Below, piece after piece: positions 50,145 through 62,728 of a stretch of DNA of 64,000 bases (the first letter of the stretch is position 1; every line of letters starts with the position of its first letter). The position numbers and the translations under genes were made by a program. The notes under the pieces were generated by a model, which did no database searches, had not been told where the DNA came from, and was given only the letters and a program-made list of their open reading frames with translations. The DNA is taken from positions 62,001 to 126,000 of the forward strand of contig NZ_AYKS02000067.1 of the NCBI RefSeq assembly GCF_000496755.2, given 5' to 3'. The stretch is from Serratia sp. DD3. GTDB taxonomy: Bacteria; Pseudomonadota; Gammaproteobacteria; Enterobacterales; Enterobacteriaceae.

Positions 50145-51476
50145 ATGGCCAAGCAACCAGGATTAGATTTTCAAAGTGCTAAAGGTGGGATCGGTGAGCT
50201 CAAGCGCAGACTTTTGTTTGTTATCGGCGCACTGATTGTCTTCCGTATCGGCTCTTTCATCCCGATTCCTGGTATCGATGCCACTGTGCTTGCCAAATTG
50301 CTTGAGCAGCAAAGAGGTACCATCATTGAAATGTTTAACATGTTCTCTGGTGGTGCTCTCAGCCGTGCTTCTATTTTTGCTCTGGGCATCATGCCGTATA
50401 TCTCGGCATCGATTATTATCCAGCTGTTAACGGTGGTTCACCCAACGTTGGCAGAAATCAAAAAGGAAGGGGAAGCTGGTCGTCGCAAGATTAGCCAGTA
50501 TACCCGTTACGGTACGCTGGTATTGGCCATATTCCAGTCGATCGGTATTGCTACTGGTTTGCCGAATATGCCTGGGATGCAAGGCCTGGTGATAAACCCA
50601 GGTTTTGCGTTCTACTTTACTGCGGTTGTGAGCCTGGTGACCGGGACAATGTTCCTGATGTGGCTAGGTGAGCAGATAACTGAACGTGGTATCGGTAACG
50701 GTATCTCGATCATTATCTTCGCGGGTATTGTAGCGGGTCTTCCACCAGCAGTTGGCCATACTATTGAGCAAGCTCGGCAAGGTGATCTGCACTTCCTCCT
50801 GTTGCTGTTGGTTGCAGTGTTAGTGTTTGCAGTAACCTTCTTCGTTGTTTTCATGGAGCGCGGTCAACGTCGTATCGTTGTTAACTACGCGAAGCGTCAA
50901 CAAGGTCGTCGTGTTTACGCAGCACAGAGTACACATTTACCACTGAAAGTGAATATGGCTGGGGTTATTCCTGCTATCTTCGCTTCCAGTATTATTCTGT
51001 TCCCAGCCACGATTGCATCATGGTTTGGGGGCGGCACAGGTTGGAACTGGCTGACAACGATTTCGTTCTATTTGCAGCCTGGACAACCGCTTTATGTGTT
51101 ACTCTATGCGTCTGCAATCATCTTCTTCTGTTTCTTCTATACGGCGTTGGTCTTCAACCCAAGAGAAACAGCAGATAACCTGAAGAAGTCCGGTGCCTTC
51201 GTACCAGGAATTCGTCCGGGAGAGCAAACGGCTAAGTATATTGATAAGGTAATGACGCGCTTAACGTTAATTGGCGCAATGTACATTACTTTTATCTGCC
51301 TGATCCCGGAGTTCATGCGTGATGCAATGAAAGTACCATTCTACTTTGGTGGTACCTCGTTACTGATTGTTGTTGTCGTCATCATGGACTTTATGGCTCA
51401 AGTGCAAACTCTGATGATGTCAAGTCAGTATGAGTCTGCATTAAAGAAAGCAAACCTGAAAGGCTATGGCCGCTAG
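50145..51476 (+). CDS. secY: SecY, protein translocase channel subunit
   Basis: 443 residues with ten membrane helices. Core channel of the SecYEG complex for export and membrane insertion. The plug region ([24 protein letters not shown]) and the cytosolic loop [27 protein letters not shown] with the conserved Arg for SecA/ribosome contact are present. It is co-transcribed with ribosomal genes in spc. Confidence 0.99.
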   Translation: MAKQPGLDFQSAKGGIGELKRRLLFVIGALIVFRIGSFIPIPGIDATVLAKLLEQQRGTIIEMFNMFSGGALSRASIFALGIMPYISASIIIQLLTVVHPTLAEIKKEGEAGRRKISQYTRYGTLVLAIFQSIGIATGLPNMPGMQGLVINPGFAFYFTAVVSLVTGTMFLMWLGEQITERGIGNGISIIIFAGIVAGLPPAVGHTIEQARQGDLHFLLLLLVAVLVFAVTFFVVFMERGQRRIVVNYAKRQQGRRVYAAQSTHLPLKVNMAGVIPAIFASSIILFPATIASWFGGGTGWNWLTTISFYLQPGQPLYVLLYASAIIFFCFFYTALVFNPRETADNLKKSGAFVPGIRPGEQTAKYIDKVMTRLTLIGAMYITFICLIPEFMRDAMKVPFYFGGTSLLIVVVVIMDFMAQVQTLMMSSQYESALKKANLKGYGR

Positions 51477-51626
<150 letters not shown>

Positions 51627-51661
51627 TTATCTCGCATATTTTTCTTGCAAAGTTGGGTTGA

Positions 51662-51690
51662 GCTGGCTAGATTAGCCAGCCAATCTTTTG
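51662..51690 (+). terminator. Hairpin/terminator between rpmJ and rpsM
   Basis: GCTGGCTA (51662-51669) and TAGCCAGC (51673-51680) pair perfectly around a 3-base loop, followed by CAATCTTTTG. It marks the spc/alpha boundary, probably a partial terminator. Confidence 0.75.
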
Positions 51691-51772
51691 TATGTAGCTG
51701 CAACATTATTTGAGTATCCTGAAAACGGGCTTTTCAGAATGGTGTTGCCGTAAAAATAAATAGGAGTGCATA
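51691..51772 (+). promoter_or_regulatory. alpha operon leader
   Basis: About 80 bp before the rpsM GTG with a hairpin-forming run (GAAAACGGGCTTTTC) and AGGAG before the start. In E. coli this RNA forms the pseudoknot bound by S4 to repress rpsM-rpsK-rpsD-rpoA-rplQ. Inferred from position and sequence resemblance. Confidence 0.55.
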
Positions 51773-52129
51773 GTGGCCCGTATAGCAGGCATTAACATTC
51801 CTGATCATAAACATACCGTTATCGCCTTAACGTCGATTTTCGGAATTGGTAAAACTCGTTCACAGTCTATCTGTGCATCTACGGGTATTGCCGAACATGT
51901 TAAGATCAGTGAGCTGTCTGAAGAGCAAATTGAACAACTGCGTGAAGCGGTTGCAAAATTCACTGTTGAAGGTGATTTGCGTCGTGAAGTTACCCTGAGC
52001 ATCAAGCGTCTGATGGATCTTGGTACATACCGTGGTTTACGCCATCGTCGTGGTCTGCCAGTACGCGGTCAGCGTACCAAGACTAACGCACGTACCCGTA
52101 AGGGTCCGCGTAAACCGATCAAGAAATAA
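51773..52129 (+). CDS. rpsM: 30S ribosomal protein S13
   Basis: 118 residues with a GTG start, as in E. coli. Forms head bridges B1a/B1b and touches P-site tRNA by its basic tail ([20 protein letters not shown]). [18 protein letters not shown] start is canonical. First gene of the alpha operon. Confidence 0.99.
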   Translation: MARIAGINIPDHKHTVIALTSIFGIGKTRSQSICASTGIAEHVKISELSEEQIEQLREAVAKFTVEGDLRREVTLSIKRLMDLGTYRGLRHRRGLPVRGQRTKTNARTRKGPRKPIKK

Positions 52130-52142
52130 TCGGGGTGATTGA

Positions 52143-53189
<1,047 letters not shown>

Positions 53190-53215
53190 GGCTTGAGTTT
53201 CAAAGAGAGGACACA

Positions 53216-54205
53216 ATGCAGGGTTCTGTGACAGAGTTTCTAAAACCGCGCCTGGTAGATATCGAGCAAATCAGTTCGACGCACGCCAAGGTGACCCTTG
53301 AGCCTTTAGAGCGTGGCTTTGGCCATACTCTTGGCAATGCACTGCGCCGTATTCTGCTTTCATCTATGCCGGGTTGCGCGGTGACCGAGGTTGAGATTGA
53401 TGGTGTACTGCATGAGTACAGCACCAAAGAAGGCGTACAGGAAGATATCCTGGAGATCTTGCTCAACCTGAAAGGGCTGGCGGTGAGAGTTCAAGGCAAA
53501 GATGAAGTTATTCTTACCCTGAATAAGTCTGGCATTGGCCCTGTGACCGCTGCCGACATCACCCATGATGGTGATGTTGAAATCGTCAAGCCGCAGTACA
53601 TTATTTGCCACCTGACTGATGAGAATGCTGCTATCAGTATGCGTATCAAAGTTCGGCGTGGTCATGGTTATGTACCGGCTTCTGCCCGAATTCATTCGGA
53701 AGAAGATGAGCGCCCAATTGGCCGTCTGTTGGTTGACGCTTGCTATAGCCCTGTAGAGCGTATTGCCTACAATGTTGAAGCAGCGCGTGTAGAACAGCGT
53801 ACCGATCTGGACAAGCTGGTAATCGAGATGGAAACCAATGGCACGATCGATCCTGAAGAGGCGATCCGCCGTGCGGCTACTATTTTGGCTGAACAACTGG
53901 AAGCTTTCGTTGACTTGCGTGATGTACGTCAGCCGGAAGTGAAGGAAGAGAAGCCAGAGTTCGATCCAATCCTGCTGCGCCCTGTTGACGATCTGGAATT
54001 GACTGTCCGCTCTGCTAACTGCCTCAAGGCAGAAGCTATCCACTACATCGGTGATCTGGTACAGCGTACCGAGGTTGAGCTATTGAAAACGCCTAACCTG
54101 GGTAAAAAATCTCTTACTGAGATTAAAGACGTGCTAGCCTCCCGTGGTTTGTCTCTGGGCATGCGCCTAGAAAACTGGCCACCGGCAAGCATTGCTGACG
54201 AGTAA
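53216..54205 (+). CDS. rpoA: RNA polymerase alpha subunit
   Basis: 329 residues. The N-terminal domain (about 1-235) drives dimerisation and core assembly ([29 protein letters not shown]). A linker is followed by the C-terminal domain (about 250-329) that binds UP elements and activators such as CRP; its DNA-binding Arg/Asn region RSANCLKAE and helix [13 protein letters not shown] are intact. In the alpha operon between rpsD and rplQ. Confidence 0.99.
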
Positions 54206-54221
54206 CCGGATCACAGGTTAA

Positions 54222-54635
<414 letters not shown>

Positions 54636-54650
54636 TATCTGTCAGAGCGT

Positions 54651-54678
54651 AAAAAAACCGGGCTTGCCCGGTTTTTTT
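54651..54678 (+). terminator. Terminator of the alpha operon
   Basis: AAAACCGGGC pairs with GCCCGGTTTT around a 2-base loop, flanked by A-rich and T-rich runs (seven T). It lies 16 bp past rplQ. Confidence 0.92.
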
Positions 54679-54810
54679 ACGTCTGCGATTTGGCTAATGT
54701 TATTTCCCAAATCCTGTATGATTAATATTCATCCTGATATGAATACAGATTTTTGTATAGGCTGTATCAACAGGCGATTAATGGAAAATAGACTTCCGAG
54801 GTGGGTTGTG

Positions 54811-55242
54811 ATGTTCAAAATCGGTCAATTGGCTAAACTTGCCGATGTCACACCTGATACGGTACGCTATTATGAAAAACAAGGCATGATGGAGCATAAT
54901 GAGCGTACAGAAGGGGGATATCGGCTGTATAGTACTCAGGATTTACAGCGCTTGCGTTTTATTCGTTATGCCAAACAATTAGGCTTTACGCTAGGAACGA
55001 TAGCGGAGCTGTTATCGATCCGTGTCGATCCTGAGCATCATACCTGCAAAGAGTCTAAATCTATTGTTGATGCACGCTTGCAAGAGGTCGAGGACAAATT
55101 GACAGAATTAACGCGAATGCGTGACTCACTTAAACGACTCAGTGATGCTTGCTGTGGCAGTGCTCATAGTAGCAATTATTGTTCTATTTTGGAGGCACTG
55201 GAACATGGAGCACGTGAAGACAAATTAAGTCCTGCGATTTGA
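54811..55242 (+). CDS. zntR: ZntR, zinc-responsive MerR-family activator
   Basis: 143 residues (E. coli 141). N-terminal MerR HTH (IGQLAKLADVTPDTVRYYEKQGMM), a dimerisation helix (about 80-112), and a C-terminal metal loop with the conserved Cys pairs: Cys near 79 (HHTCKES), Cys-Cys near 114 (DACCGSAH) and Cys near 124 (YCSILEAL). In E. coli it activates the zinc exporter zntA, not in this window. Start 54811 has GAGG 9 bases upstream. yhdN, its E. coli upstream neighbour, is absent. Confidence 0.95.
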   Translation: MFKIGQLAKLADVTPDTVRYYEKQGMMEHNERTEGGYRLYSTQDLQRLRFIRYAKQLGFTLGTIAELLSIRVDPEHHTCKESKSIVDARLQEVEDKLTELTRMRDSLKRLSDACCGSAHSSNYCSILEALEHGAREDKLSPAI

Positions 55243-55291
55243 ATATTTTTTATAGTAGCCAATTTATCGTTACAAACCATTGGAGAATATT

Positions 55292-55498
55292 ATGACTAAA
55301 TATCGGCATACCAAAGGCCAGATACAGGACAATGCTATTGTGGCATTGCTACATGACCCTCTTTTTCGTCAGCGGGTTGAAAAAAATAGTAAAGGAAAAG
55401 GGAGTTATCGGCGTAAAGCTAAACATGCTAAAGGTGAGTGCCGGGAGACCAGTGGTAAGTTGTTCTTAGACGATTTACCACTGGTTTTCTGGTTCTAA
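55292..55498 (+). CDS. arfA: ArfA, alternative ribosome-rescue factor
   Basis: Recruits RF2 to ribosomes stalled on truncated mRNA when tmRNA fails. 68 codons from the ATG at 55292 (GGAG 6 bases upstream). Core [27 protein letters not shown] and [12 protein letters not shown] match the functional part of E. coli ArfA. A terminator-like hairpin lies inside the 3' part of the frame (55448-55485). In E. coli such a structure makes arfA mRNA non-stop, so tmRNA tags the product and ArfA accumulates only when trans-translation is impaired. The last residues ([12 protein letters not shown]) are unconserved and hydrophobic, as expected for the degron-like tail. Confidence 0.92.
   Translation: MTKYRHTKGQIQDNAIVALLHDPLFRQRVEKNSKGKGSYRRKAKHAKGECRETSGKLFLDDLPLVFWF
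55448..55488 (+). promoter_or_regulatory. Hairpin with T tract inside arfA
   Basis: ACCAGTGGTAA (55448-55458) and TTACCACTGGT (55475-55485) form a perfect 11-bp stem with a 16-base loop, followed by TTTC, 10 bp before the stop codon. It can terminate transcription or be cut by RNase III inside the gene, yielding a stop-less mRNA. This fits the known arfA feedback logic. Confidence 0.75.
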
Positions 55499-55520
55499 GC
55501 CAATCCACATTGCAAGATAA

Positions 55521-55931
55521 CTATTGTTTGGATTGTTGCTTGAGCAGGTCACGAATTTCTGTCAACAGAGTCTCTTCTGCCGTTGGTGCTGGCGGGGCTG
55601 TTTGCTTTTCATCTTCTTTGCTGCGTAATTTGTTCATTAGTTTGATGATCATAAAGATAGCAAAAGCGACAATGATGAAATCAAAAATATTCTGTAGAAA
55701 AGCACCATAGTTCATCACCACAGCAGGGATGTTTCCCTCGGCCTCACGCAACACCAAGTGGAACTGTTTAAAATCAACCCCTCCGATCAATAAACCCAAT
55801 GGTGGCATAACGATATCAGCAACCAGTGAAGAGACGACCCGACCAAACGCGGCACCAATAATCACACCAACGGCTAAATCGACGACATTGCCACGCATGG
55901 CAAACTCGCGGAACTCCTTTAACATGCCCAT
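55521..55931 (-). CDS. mscL: MscL, large-conductance mechanosensitive channel
   Basis: 136 residues, as in E. coli. Pore helix TM1 with [28 protein letters not shown] (about 10-37), the periplasmic loop, TM2 ([20 protein letters not shown], about 78-97) and a C-terminal amphipathic bundle ([15 protein letters not shown]). Opens under membrane tension to relieve hypo-osmotic shock. Downstream of trkA on the same strand and convergent with arfA. Confidence 0.96.
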   Translation of the reverse strand: MGMLKEFREFAMRGNVVDLAVGVIIGAAFGRVVSSLVADIVMPPLGLLIGGVDFKQFHLVLREAEGNIPAVVMNYGAFLQNIFDFIIVAFAIFMIIKLMNKLRSKEDEKQTAPPAPTAEETLLTEIRDLLKQQSKQ

Positions 55932-55962
55932 CTGAGTACCCCCTAGTAAGTTAATAAACTAA

Positions 55963-56011
55963 GTATATACCCATCGTCATAAGCTGCTGGCTTATCGGTA
56001 TTCCCCGATGG
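55963..56011 (+). repeat. Short ERIC-derived hairpin between trkA and mscL
   Basis: GTATATACCCATCG at one end, AAGCTGCTGGCTTAT (shared exactly with 8710-8724) in the middle, and CGATGG at the end. CCATCG and CGATGG can pair. Confidence 0.45.
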
Positions 56012-56057
56012 TCATATTGCCTTTAAGAAATTGGCCATCAGGACTGGCGTCATTGGT

Positions 56058-57434
56058 TTACAGGAAGAACGGGCTTGGCTGAAACAGGCGCTCTACGTCA
56101 GGCACAAACTTTTTATCGGTGATAAACATAATGACGTGATCACCTTGCTGAATTCTATTATTGCTGTTGGCAATAATGACATCATCACCGCGTACGATGG
56201 CACCAATCGTGGTTCCCGGTGGCAATTTAATATCTTCTACCATGCGGCCAACCACCTTGGAGGTATTCTCATCGCCATGTGCGATAGCTTCGATAGCCTC
56301 GGCAACCCCGCGATGTAATAATGATACGCTGATGATGTCGGCTTTACGGACATGCCCTAACAGAGCGGAGATGGTCGCTTGCTGCGGTGAAATTGCGATA
56401 TCAATGTCACTGCCCTGCATTAAATCGACATAGGCTCGGCGCTGGATCAATACCATGACCTTTTTGGCCCCCATGCGTTTGGCTAGCATGGCAGACATGA
56501 TATTGGCTTCATCATCGTTGGTGATGGCAATAAAGACATCCATCTGCTCAACATGTTCTTCAATCAGTAGTTCCTGATCGGAAGCGTCACCATAAAACAC
56601 AATAGTGTCGTGTAGTTGCTCCGCCAGATCGGCTGCACGCTGTTGGTTGCGCTCAATTAGTTTTACGCTATAGGTTTTCTCCAACCGTTGTGCTAACCCT
56701 GCACCTACGTTGCCACCACCCACGATCATAATGCGTTTGTAAGGCTTTTCGAGCCGTTGTAGTTCGCTCATTACCGCGCGGATATTCTGTGTGGCGGTAA
56801 CGAAGAAGACTTCATCGCCGGCTTCAATAACCGTAGAGTCTTGGGGACGTATGGGTCTGTCTTGACGAAAGATGGCTGCGACACGCGTATCAATATGTGG
56901 CATATGTTCACGCATTGAAGAGAGAGCATTACCGACCAGTGGGCCACCATAATACGCTTTTACTGCGGCGATACTGACCTTACCCTCGGCAAAATTGACC
57001 ACTTGTAAGGCGCCGGGGAATTCGATCAATTTATAGATATAATCAATCACCAGTTGCTCTGGTGAAATTAGGTGATCAATGGGCACCGCTTCTGGTTGGA
57101 ATAACTTTTCGGATTCACGAATATAGTCTGGTGAGCGGATGCGTGCGATACGTTTTGGGGTATTAAACAGCGAATAGGCAATCTGGCAGGCAACCATATT
57201 GGTTTCATCAGAATTAGTGACCGCAACCAGCATGTCAGCATCCTCCGCTCCTGCTTCGCGTAACACTCGCGGATGAGAACCGTGCCCTTGGACAACACGT
57301 AAGTCAAATTTGTCCTGCAATTGGCGCAGACGACCTCCATCGCTATCAACCACTGTGATATCGTTATTTTCGCCAACCAGATTTTCTGCCAGTGTTCCAC
57401 CGACCTGACCTGCACCAAGAATAATTATTTTCAT
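56058..57434 (-). CDS. trkA: TrkA, regulatory NAD-binding subunit of Trk potassium uptake
   Basis: 458 residues, as in E. coli. Two RCK units, each with a Rossmann loop: [16 protein letters not shown] at the N-terminus and [17 protein letters not shown] near 235, each followed by an RCK-C part. A peripheral membrane protein that gates TrkH/TrkG. Start 57434 (MKIIILGAG) was taken; the frame is open another 23 codons upstream but those are not conserved. It follows rsmB by 69 bp. Confidence 0.96.
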   Translation of the reverse strand: MKIIILGAGQVGGTLAENLVGENNDITVVDSDGGRLRQLQDKFDLRVVQGHGSHPRVLREAGAEDADMLVAVTNSDETNMVACQIAYSLFNTPKRIARIRSPDYIRESEKLFQPEAVPIDHLISPEQLVIDYIYKLIEFPGALQVVNFAEGKVSIAAVKAYYGGPLVGNALSSMREHMPHIDTRVAAIFRQDRPIRPQDSTVIEAGDEVFFVTATQNIRAVMSELQRLEKPYKRIMIVGGGNVGAGLAQRLEKTYSVKLIERNQQRAADLAEQLHDTIVFYGDASDQELLIEEHVEQMDVFIAITNDDEANIMSAMLAKRMGAKKVMVLIQRRAYVDLMQGSDIDIAISPQQATISALLGHVRKADIISVSLLHRGVAEAIEAIAHGDENTSKVVGRMVEDIKLPPGTTIGAIVRGDDVIIANSNNRIQQGDHVIMFITDKKFVPDVERLFQPSPFFL

Positions 57435-57503
57435 CGAATTCTCTACTCGATTTGCAACGGCCGTAGCCGATAGTGAGAAGACTCGGAAGCCTTCTCTAGA
57501 CAA

Positions 57504-58793
57504 TTATATTTTAATCAACTTAGCGTAAAAGAAACCATCACCATCTTCAGGATGGGGAAGATTCTGCTGACCAGGTGATTGAACATCACCAGTATCAACC
57601 AACTTGGCATCGCTATGGCATTGCAGGAATGCCGCAATCTGTTCACAGTTTTCTGGTGGCAGAATAGAGCAGGTCGCATAAACCAGGGTTCCCCCTGATT
57701 TGAGGTGCGGCCAGATGGCGTTAAGAATTTCGCTTTGTAATGTGGTCAACTCTGCGATATCACTATCACGGCGTAACCATTTGATATCTGGATGGCGACG
57801 TATGACGCCAGTGGCAGAACAAGGGGCGTCTAACAGAATACGGTCAAACTGTTGACTACCGCACCATTGTTGCGGCATTCGGCCATCCCCTTGCCTAACT
57901 TCGGCATTTTGGCGCAGACGCTGTAGGTTTTCTTTTACCCGGCTTAAGCGTTGTTCATCAATATCGACCGCCATAACATGAGCTTTAGGGGCAGCTTCCA
58001 GAATATGCGTGGTTTTGCCACCGGGAGCGGCACAAAGGTCGAGAATATGTTCGCCATCCTGTGGGTCAAGCAGATCAATACATCCTTGAGCAGAAGCATC
58101 TTGCACGGTCACCCAGCCCTCGGTAAAACCCGGTAAATCCGTAACTGAACAAGGTGTCGGTAACCGTATTGCATCGTGATACGTTTTATGTGGAATAGCG
58201 GCAATACCAGCTTGTTGCATCAACTGCAGATAATCTTCGCGCTTATGATGCAGGCGGTTTACGCGTAGCCACATGGGGGGTTTTTGATTATTGGCATCAA
58301 TAATCTGTTGCCACTGTGTTGGATAGGCTTGCTGGATACGTTTTAGCAACCAACTTGGGTGCAGATAACGGCTGTCATTGTTGGCAGCGCGGGCTAACAA
58401 CGCTTCCTGTTGGCGTTGAAACTGACGTAGTACACCGTTAATCAGGCCTTTCAACTGGGGGCGTTTCAACGCGACAGCCCCTTCAACGGTTTCCGCCAAC
58501 ACGGCATGGGGTGGAATACGGGTATATAACAGCTGATAAATACCCACCATCAGTAAATAGTGCAATATCCGTTGTTTGCCAAGCAGCGGTTTTGCCATCA
58601 GTTGCTGAATGCACCATTCGAGTTGTGGCAACATGCGCAATGTTCCAAAACAGAACTCCTGTAGCAACGCACGATCTTTGTCAGCAATATTCTTTTGCAA
58701 TTCAGGCAGAACAGTACTGAGTGATTGCCCTTGGTCCAGAACCTGGCCGATGGCTTTGGCGGCAATGCTTCGGAGATTGTAATTGTTTTTCAT
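57504..58793 (-). CDS. rsmB: 16S rRNA m5C967 methyltransferase
   Basis: 429 residues, as in E. coli. An N-terminal NusB-like RNA-binding domain (about 1-140) and a C-terminal Rossmann methyltransferase with AdoMet motif [15 protein letters not shown] near 255, [18 protein letters not shown] near 322, and catalytic Cys in [14 protein letters not shown] near 389. It follows fmt on the same strand with an ERIC element between them. Confidence 0.96.
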   Translation of the reverse strand: MKNNYNLRSIAAKAIGQVLDQGQSLSTVLPELQKNIADKDRALLQEFCFGTLRMLPQLEWCIQQLMAKPLLGKQRILHYLLMVGIYQLLYTRIPPHAVLAETVEGAVALKRPQLKGLINGVLRQFQRQQEALLARAANNDSRYLHPSWLLKRIQQAYPTQWQQIIDANNQKPPMWLRVNRLHHKREDYLQLMQQAGIAAIPHKTYHDAIRLPTPCSVTDLPGFTEGWVTVQDASAQGCIDLLDPQDGEHILDLCAAPGGKTTHILEAAPKAHVMAVDIDEQRLSRVKENLQRLRQNAEVRQGDGRMPQQWCGSQQFDRILLDAPCSATGVIRRHPDIKWLRRDSDIAELTTLQSEILNAIWPHLKSGGTLVYATCSILPPENCEQIAAFLQCHSDAKLVDTGDVQSPGQQNLPHPEDGDGFFYAKLIKI

Positions 58794-58866
58794 AGGCTGA
58801 AGCTGATAATGGTCGGCATTAGGAAAGAAACAGCTCGACGTGGTCGCCGAGCAATGGGAGTACTTA

Positions 58867-58992
58867 TATACTCGTCATACTTCAAGTTGCATGTGTGTTG
58901 GCTTTCCTCGCTCACCCCAGTCACTTACCAGTGTAAGCTCCTGGGGATTCTCTGCGTTGCCGCCTTCCTGCAACTCGAATTATTTAGTGTAT
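58867..58992 (+). repeat. Full-length ERIC element
   Basis: 126 bp, the canonical ERIC length. The core has CGCTCACCCCAGTCACTTAC and GTAAGCTCCTGGGGATTC, matching the classical ERIC2 and ERIC1R sequences. CCCCAG (58915-58920) pairs with CTGGGG (58941-58946), and CTTAC with GTAAG within it. Ends are TATACTCGTCATAC and CGAATTATTTAGTGTAT. It lies between fmt and rsmB and includes the fmt stop codon. Confidence 0.93.
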
Positions 58993-59933
58993 AGTAGTTT
59001 ACCTGGTGTAAACCATTCACGGCGCGAATTCAGTAAATCCTGTGCTGACATTGGTTTTTTACCAGCGGGTTGTAACTGCGTCAGGTTCAAAATACCTTCT
59101 GCGGTGGCCACCTGAATACCTTGCTTGTCGGCACACACGATAGTGCCTGGCTCCACGTTGGTTGTTTCCGCTAACACGTTGGCTTGCCAGACTTTTACCG
59201 GCTGATCTTCGATAATGAAATAGCTGACCGGCCAGGGGTTGAATGCGCGAATGCAGCGTTCCAGTTGTACGGCAGACAGATGCCAATCGAGACGGGCCTC
59301 TTCTTTACTCAGCTTTTCAGCATAGGTGGCTAACGCATTATCTTGCACTTCGCGCTTTACTGTACCAGCAACCAATTGTTGTAAGGTAGTGAGCAGTCCT
59401 TGTGGGCCTAGCATGGCGAGTTTGTCATACAAGGTAGCACTGGTATCGGTGGCTTCGATCGGACAATGGATTTTGTGCATGATATCGCCAGTATCAAGAC
59501 CGACATCCATCTGCATGATTGTTATGCCGGTTTCTTTGTCACCAGCCCATAATGCGCGTTGGATCGGAGCCGCCCCCCGCCAATAGGGAAGCAGAGAGCC
59601 ATGGACATTGATGCACCCCAGACGTGGCATTTCCAGCACGGCTTTGGGCAGGATCAGACCATAGGCAACCACAACCATAACGTCTGCATCAAGAGAAGCA
59701 ACCAGATGCTGATTTTCTTGCGGACGCAGCGAGTTAGGCTGAAAAACAGGGATTTGGTGTTGTTCAGCCAGTATCTTGACCGGGCTAGGTGTCAGCTTAT
59801 TTCCCCGTCCTGCGGGGCGGTCGGGTTGAGTGAATACACCGACAATCTGATGCTCAGACGACAACAGCGCATCAAGATGACGCGCTGCAAAGTCTGGGGT
59901 ACCGGCAAAAATAACTTTTAAAGAATCAGACAC
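58980..59933 (-). CDS. fmt: Methionyl-tRNA formyltransferase
   Basis: Formylates initiator Met-tRNA. 317 residues (E. coli 315). N-terminal formyltransferase domain with [12 protein letters not shown], the catalytic Asn-His-Asp set in [21 protein letters not shown] near 105-125, and [14 protein letters not shown]-terminal OB-fold ends [10 protein letters not shown]. The final residues (LLYTK) and the TAA are encoded by the edge of the ERIC element. It lies 17 bp after def, as usual. Confidence 0.96.
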   Translation of the reverse strand: MSDSLKVIFAGTPDFAARHLDALLSSEHQIVGVFTQPDRPAGRGNKLTPSPVKILAEQHQIPVFQPNSLRPQENQHLVASLDADVMVVVAYGLILPKAVLEMPRLGCINVHGSLLPYWRGAAPIQRALWAGDKETGITIMQMDVGLDTGDIMHKIHCPIEATDTSATLYDKLAMLGPQGLLTTLQQLVAGTVKREVQDNALATYAEKLSKEEARLDWHLSAVQLERCIRAFNPWPVSYFIIEDQPVKVWQANVLAETTNVEPGTIVCADKQGIQVATAEGILNLTQLQPAGKKPMSAQDLLNSRREWFTPGKLLYTK

Positions 59934-59950
59934 GTTGGTTTCCTGATCGG

Positions 59951-60457
59951 CTAGCGAGCATTAAGCTTGGCCATTTTTTCCAGTTTCTGACGGATCCGTT
60001 GGCGTTTCAAGGGCGAAAGGTAATCGACAAAGAGCTTGCCAACCAGATGATCCATTTCGTGTTGGATACAGATAGCCAACAGATCATCGGCCTCTAGCGT
60101 AAAAGGTCGCCCTTCACGGTCAAGTGCCCGGACTGTAATTTTCTCCGCACGTGGCACCAAGGCACGATGTTCAGGAACGGAAAGACAGCCTTCTTCAATA
60201 CCGGTTTCACCACTTTTTTCCAGCAACTCCGGGTTGATCAACACCAGCGGTTGATCGTGGTTCTCAGAAACGTCAATGACAATAATACGTTGATGAATAT
60301 CCACTTGTGTCGCAGCCAGGCCAATGCCTTCTTCTGCGCACATGGTTTCAAACATATCATCCACGATACGTTGGATGTCTGCATTGACTTCTTTTACTGG
60401 GGCTGCAACTTTGCGCAGCCGCTCATCTGGGAAATGTAATACCTGCAAGACTGACAT
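59951..60457 (-). CDS. def: Peptide deformylase
   Basis: Removes the N-formyl group from nascent proteins. 168 residues. The three family motifs are intact: GIGLAATQ near 44, EGCLSVP (metal Cys) near 90, and [15 protein letters not shown] (HExxH metal site) near 131. Operon def-fmt-rsmB-trkA on the minus strand; divergent from dprA. Confidence 0.97.
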   Translation of the reverse strand: MSVLQVLHFPDERLRKVAAPVKEVNADIQRIVDDMFETMCAEEGIGLAATQVDIHQRIIVIDVSENHDQPLVLINPELLEKSGETGIEEGCLSVPEHRALVPRAEKITVRALDREGRPFTLEADDLLAICIQHEMDHLVGKLFVDYLSPLKRQRIRQKLEKMAKLNAR

Positions 60458-60589
60458 ATATCTTTAGATCTGTATCCGAGTGATAACGAGAGATTAGTTT
60501 CCATTCTAGACATTTCCTGACCTGATTGACAGCATCCTGAACCAATTGCATGAATTGGTAATGCTTCAATTTGAGTAAGGAAATGCCTG

Positions 60590-61705
60590 ATGCAGCCAGA
60601 AGAGATTGGTTTACGCATGTATGCAGTGACGGGGATCAGTGCGCCACTGGCTAGCCATATGATAAATCAGTTGGTCGCTGAAGGGGGGGATCCTTACCCA
60701 TTGCTAAGGGCATTGGGGCTGAATGAAAAACAGCGCAAACAGTTCCAGCATGCCCAATATCTTGATAGCACACTTAAATGGCTGGAAGTGCCGGGAAATC
60801 AGATGTTGCGCTATGGTGAGGCCGACTTTCCTGAGTCTCTGGTACATATCGATAATGCACCGCTATTATTGTTAGTGAAGGGGAATCTTACTGCGTTGCA
60901 ATTACCGCAGGTTGCCATGGTGGGTAGTCGGCAATTCAGCCATTATGGTGAACATTGGGGGGCTTATTTTGCTTCTGGCTTGGTGCAGGGAGGGTTTGCG
61001 GTCACCAGCGGGTTAGCGATAGGCATTGATGGTATCTGCCATCGTGCAGCGTTGGCAGCACAAGGGGTAACTGTTGCTGTGTTGGGGAGCGGCTTGGAAA
61101 ATATCTACCCGCGCCGCCACCACCGCTTGGCCGAACAAATCATTGAACAAGGCGGGGCGGTGATTTCCGAGTATCTGGTGACGGATTTACCGTTGCCTGC
61201 TCATTTCCCGCGTCGCAATCGAATTATCAGTGGGTTGAGTATGGGGGTCGTGGTTATCGAGGCTTCATTGCGTAGCGGATCGCTGATTACAGCCCGTTAT
61301 GCTCTGGAGCAAGGGCGCGAGGTATTTGCTCTGCCGGGGGCGCTAGGTAATCCAATGAGTGAGGGAACACATTGCTTGATCCAGCAAGGAGCAAGTTTGG
61401 TGACCAGTCCGAAGGATATAATAGAACAGCTTCGCAGTGGTCTGCATTGGTTGCCTTTAAGAGAAAATACAACTATTTCTTTATTAGCAGCACAAGTTGA
61501 ATTGCCATTTGCTGATGTGTTGGCTAACGTAGGAGATGAGGTAACACCTGTTGACGTCGTCGCTGCACGTGCCGGCCAACCTGTGCCAGAGGTGGTAGTC
61601 AAGTTACTCGATCTGGAGTTAGCAGGGTGGATCGCAGCTGTACCCGGCGGTTATGTCCGAATAAGGAGGGCTGACCATGTTCGACGTACTCATGTATTTG
61701 TTTGA
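60590..61705 (+). CDS. dprA: DprA/Smf, DNA-processing protein
   Basis: 371 residues (E. coli Smf 374). Loads RecA on incoming single-stranded DNA in competent bacteria; in enterobacteria its role is less clear. Rossmann domain with [31 protein letters not shown] and [12 protein letters not shown], and a C-terminal winged-helix part ending HVRRTHVFV. An upstream palindrome ACCAATT/AATTGGT lies at 60541-60559. Its 3' end overlaps smg by 29 bases. Confidence 0.95.
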   Translation: MQPEEIGLRMYAVTGISAPLASHMINQLVAEGGDPYPLLRALGLNEKQRKQFQHAQYLDSTLKWLEVPGNQMLRYGEADFPESLVHIDNAPLLLLVKGNLTALQLPQVAMVGSRQFSHYGEHWGAYFASGLVQGGFAVTSGLAIGIDGICHRAALAAQGVTVAVLGSGLENIYPRRHHRLAEQIIEQGGAVISEYLVTDLPLPAHFPRRNRIISGLSMGVVVIEASLRSGSLITARYALEQGREVFALPGALGNPMSEGTHCLIQQGASLVTSPKDIIEQLRSGLHWLPLRENTTISLLAAQVELPFADVLANVGDEVTPVDVVAARAGQPVPEVVVKLLDLELAGWIAAVPGGYVRIRRADHVRRTHVFV

Positions 61706-62150
61706 AACTTATATACACAATGAGCCTGAGATGCAGGTTGATCAGGATACCTTGACGAATGATCTTGCCGAGGCAGGATTTGACCGGAATGATATCTATA
61801 ATGCGTTGAATTGGTTGGAGAAACTTGCAGACCTCCAGGAAGGAGAGAATGCACCTTATTTTATGGGTGCGGATCCACTTGCGATGCGGATCTACACTGA
61901 AGAAGAAGGGGGGCGTTTAGATGCCAGTTGCCGCGGTTTTCTCCTATTTTTGGAACAAATACAGGTATTGAACCTCGAAACCCGTGAAATGGTTATCGAT
62001 CGTGTTATGGCCTTGGATAATACGGAGTTCGATCTCGAAGATCTGAAATGGGTCGTGCTGATGGTGTTGTTTAATATCCCCGGGTATGAAAGCGCTTATC
62101 AGCAGATGGAAGAGCTGTTGTTTGAAGTCAACGAAGGTTACCTGCACTGA
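61677..62150 (+). CDS. smg: Smg, DUF494 family
   Basis: 157 residues, the E. coli length; function unknown. The N-terminus [18 protein letters not shown] and the acidic, Leu-rich body are family-typical. It starts 29 bases inside the dprA 3' end, an overlap also found in E. coli, so the two are coupled. Confidence 0.93.
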   Translation: MFDVLMYLFETYIHNEPEMQVDQDTLTNDLAEAGFDRNDIYNALNWLEKLADLQEGENAPYFMGADPLAMRIYTEEEGGRLDASCRGFLLFLEQIQVLNLETREMVIDRVMALDNTEFDLEDLKWVVLMVLFNIPGYESAYQQMEELLFEVNEGYLH

Positions 62151-62175
62151 GCAGCTAACAAGCATAGAAGAAGTT

Positions 62176-62721
62176 ATGACAAAAAACGCGATTTTTGCCA
62201 CCAGGCAAAATGAACCTTGTCCTGAATGTGGGGCCGAATTGGTGATCCGTAGTGGTCGTCACGGCCCCTTTCTTGGTTGTTCTCAATATCCCACATGCCA
62301 ATATATCCGGCCGTTAAAAGCGCAGGCAGATGGGCATATTGTTAAAGTGCTGGAGGGCCAAGAATGCCCGAAGTGTCAGGCGACCTTGGTACTACGCCAG
62401 GGGCGCTATGGGATGTTTATTGGTTGTAGTCGTTACCCTGAGTGCACTCATACTGAAGTTATCGACAAGCCTGATGAAACCAGTATCCCTTGTCCCCAAT
62501 GTGGACAGGGTAAACTGCTGCAACGCAAGTCCCGCTATGGCAAAGTGTTTCATTCTTGTGACCGTTATCCAGACTGCCAGTTTGCGCTAAATTTTAAACC
62601 TGTTGCTGGTGAGTGTGCTTATTGCCACTACCCGTTACTGATGGAAAAGCACACAGCAAAAGGTTTGATGCTTTACTGTGCCAGTAAACGCTGTGGAAAA
62701 CCCGTCGCACTCACAGAATAA
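62176..62721 (+). CDS. yrdD: YrdD, topoisomerase-type zinc-finger protein
   Basis: 181 residues (E. coli 180) with three or more C4 zinc ribbons of the topoisomerase I C-terminal type: CPECG...C, CPKCQ...CSRYPEC and CPQCG...CDRYPDC, then CAYCHYPL near the end. Probably binds single-stranded nucleic acid; function unknown. Start 62176 gives [18 protein letters not shown], matching E. coli; an earlier in-frame ATG lies inside smg. tsaC follows by 7 bp. Confidence 0.93.
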   Translation: MTKNAIFATRQNEPCPECGAELVIRSGRHGPFLGCSQYPTCQYIRPLKAQADGHIVKVLEGQECPKCQATLVLRQGRYGMFIGCSRYPECTHTEVIDKPDETSIPCPQCGQGKLLQRKSRYGKVFHSCDRYPDCQFALNFKPVAGECAYCHYPLLMEKHTAKGLMLYCASKRCGKPVALTE

Positions 62722-62728
62722 TCATCTC

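Noticed and set aside
53360..54043. 227-codon open frame antisense to rpoA
   Set aside because: Shadow of the strongly biased rpoA codons; no ribosome site and no recognisable family. The same applies to long antisense frames over fusA, rplD, rpsE, rpsD and yheO.
56031..56318. 95-codon open frame on + over the trkA 3' end
   Set aside because: Antisense to the conserved trkA C-terminus; no family match.
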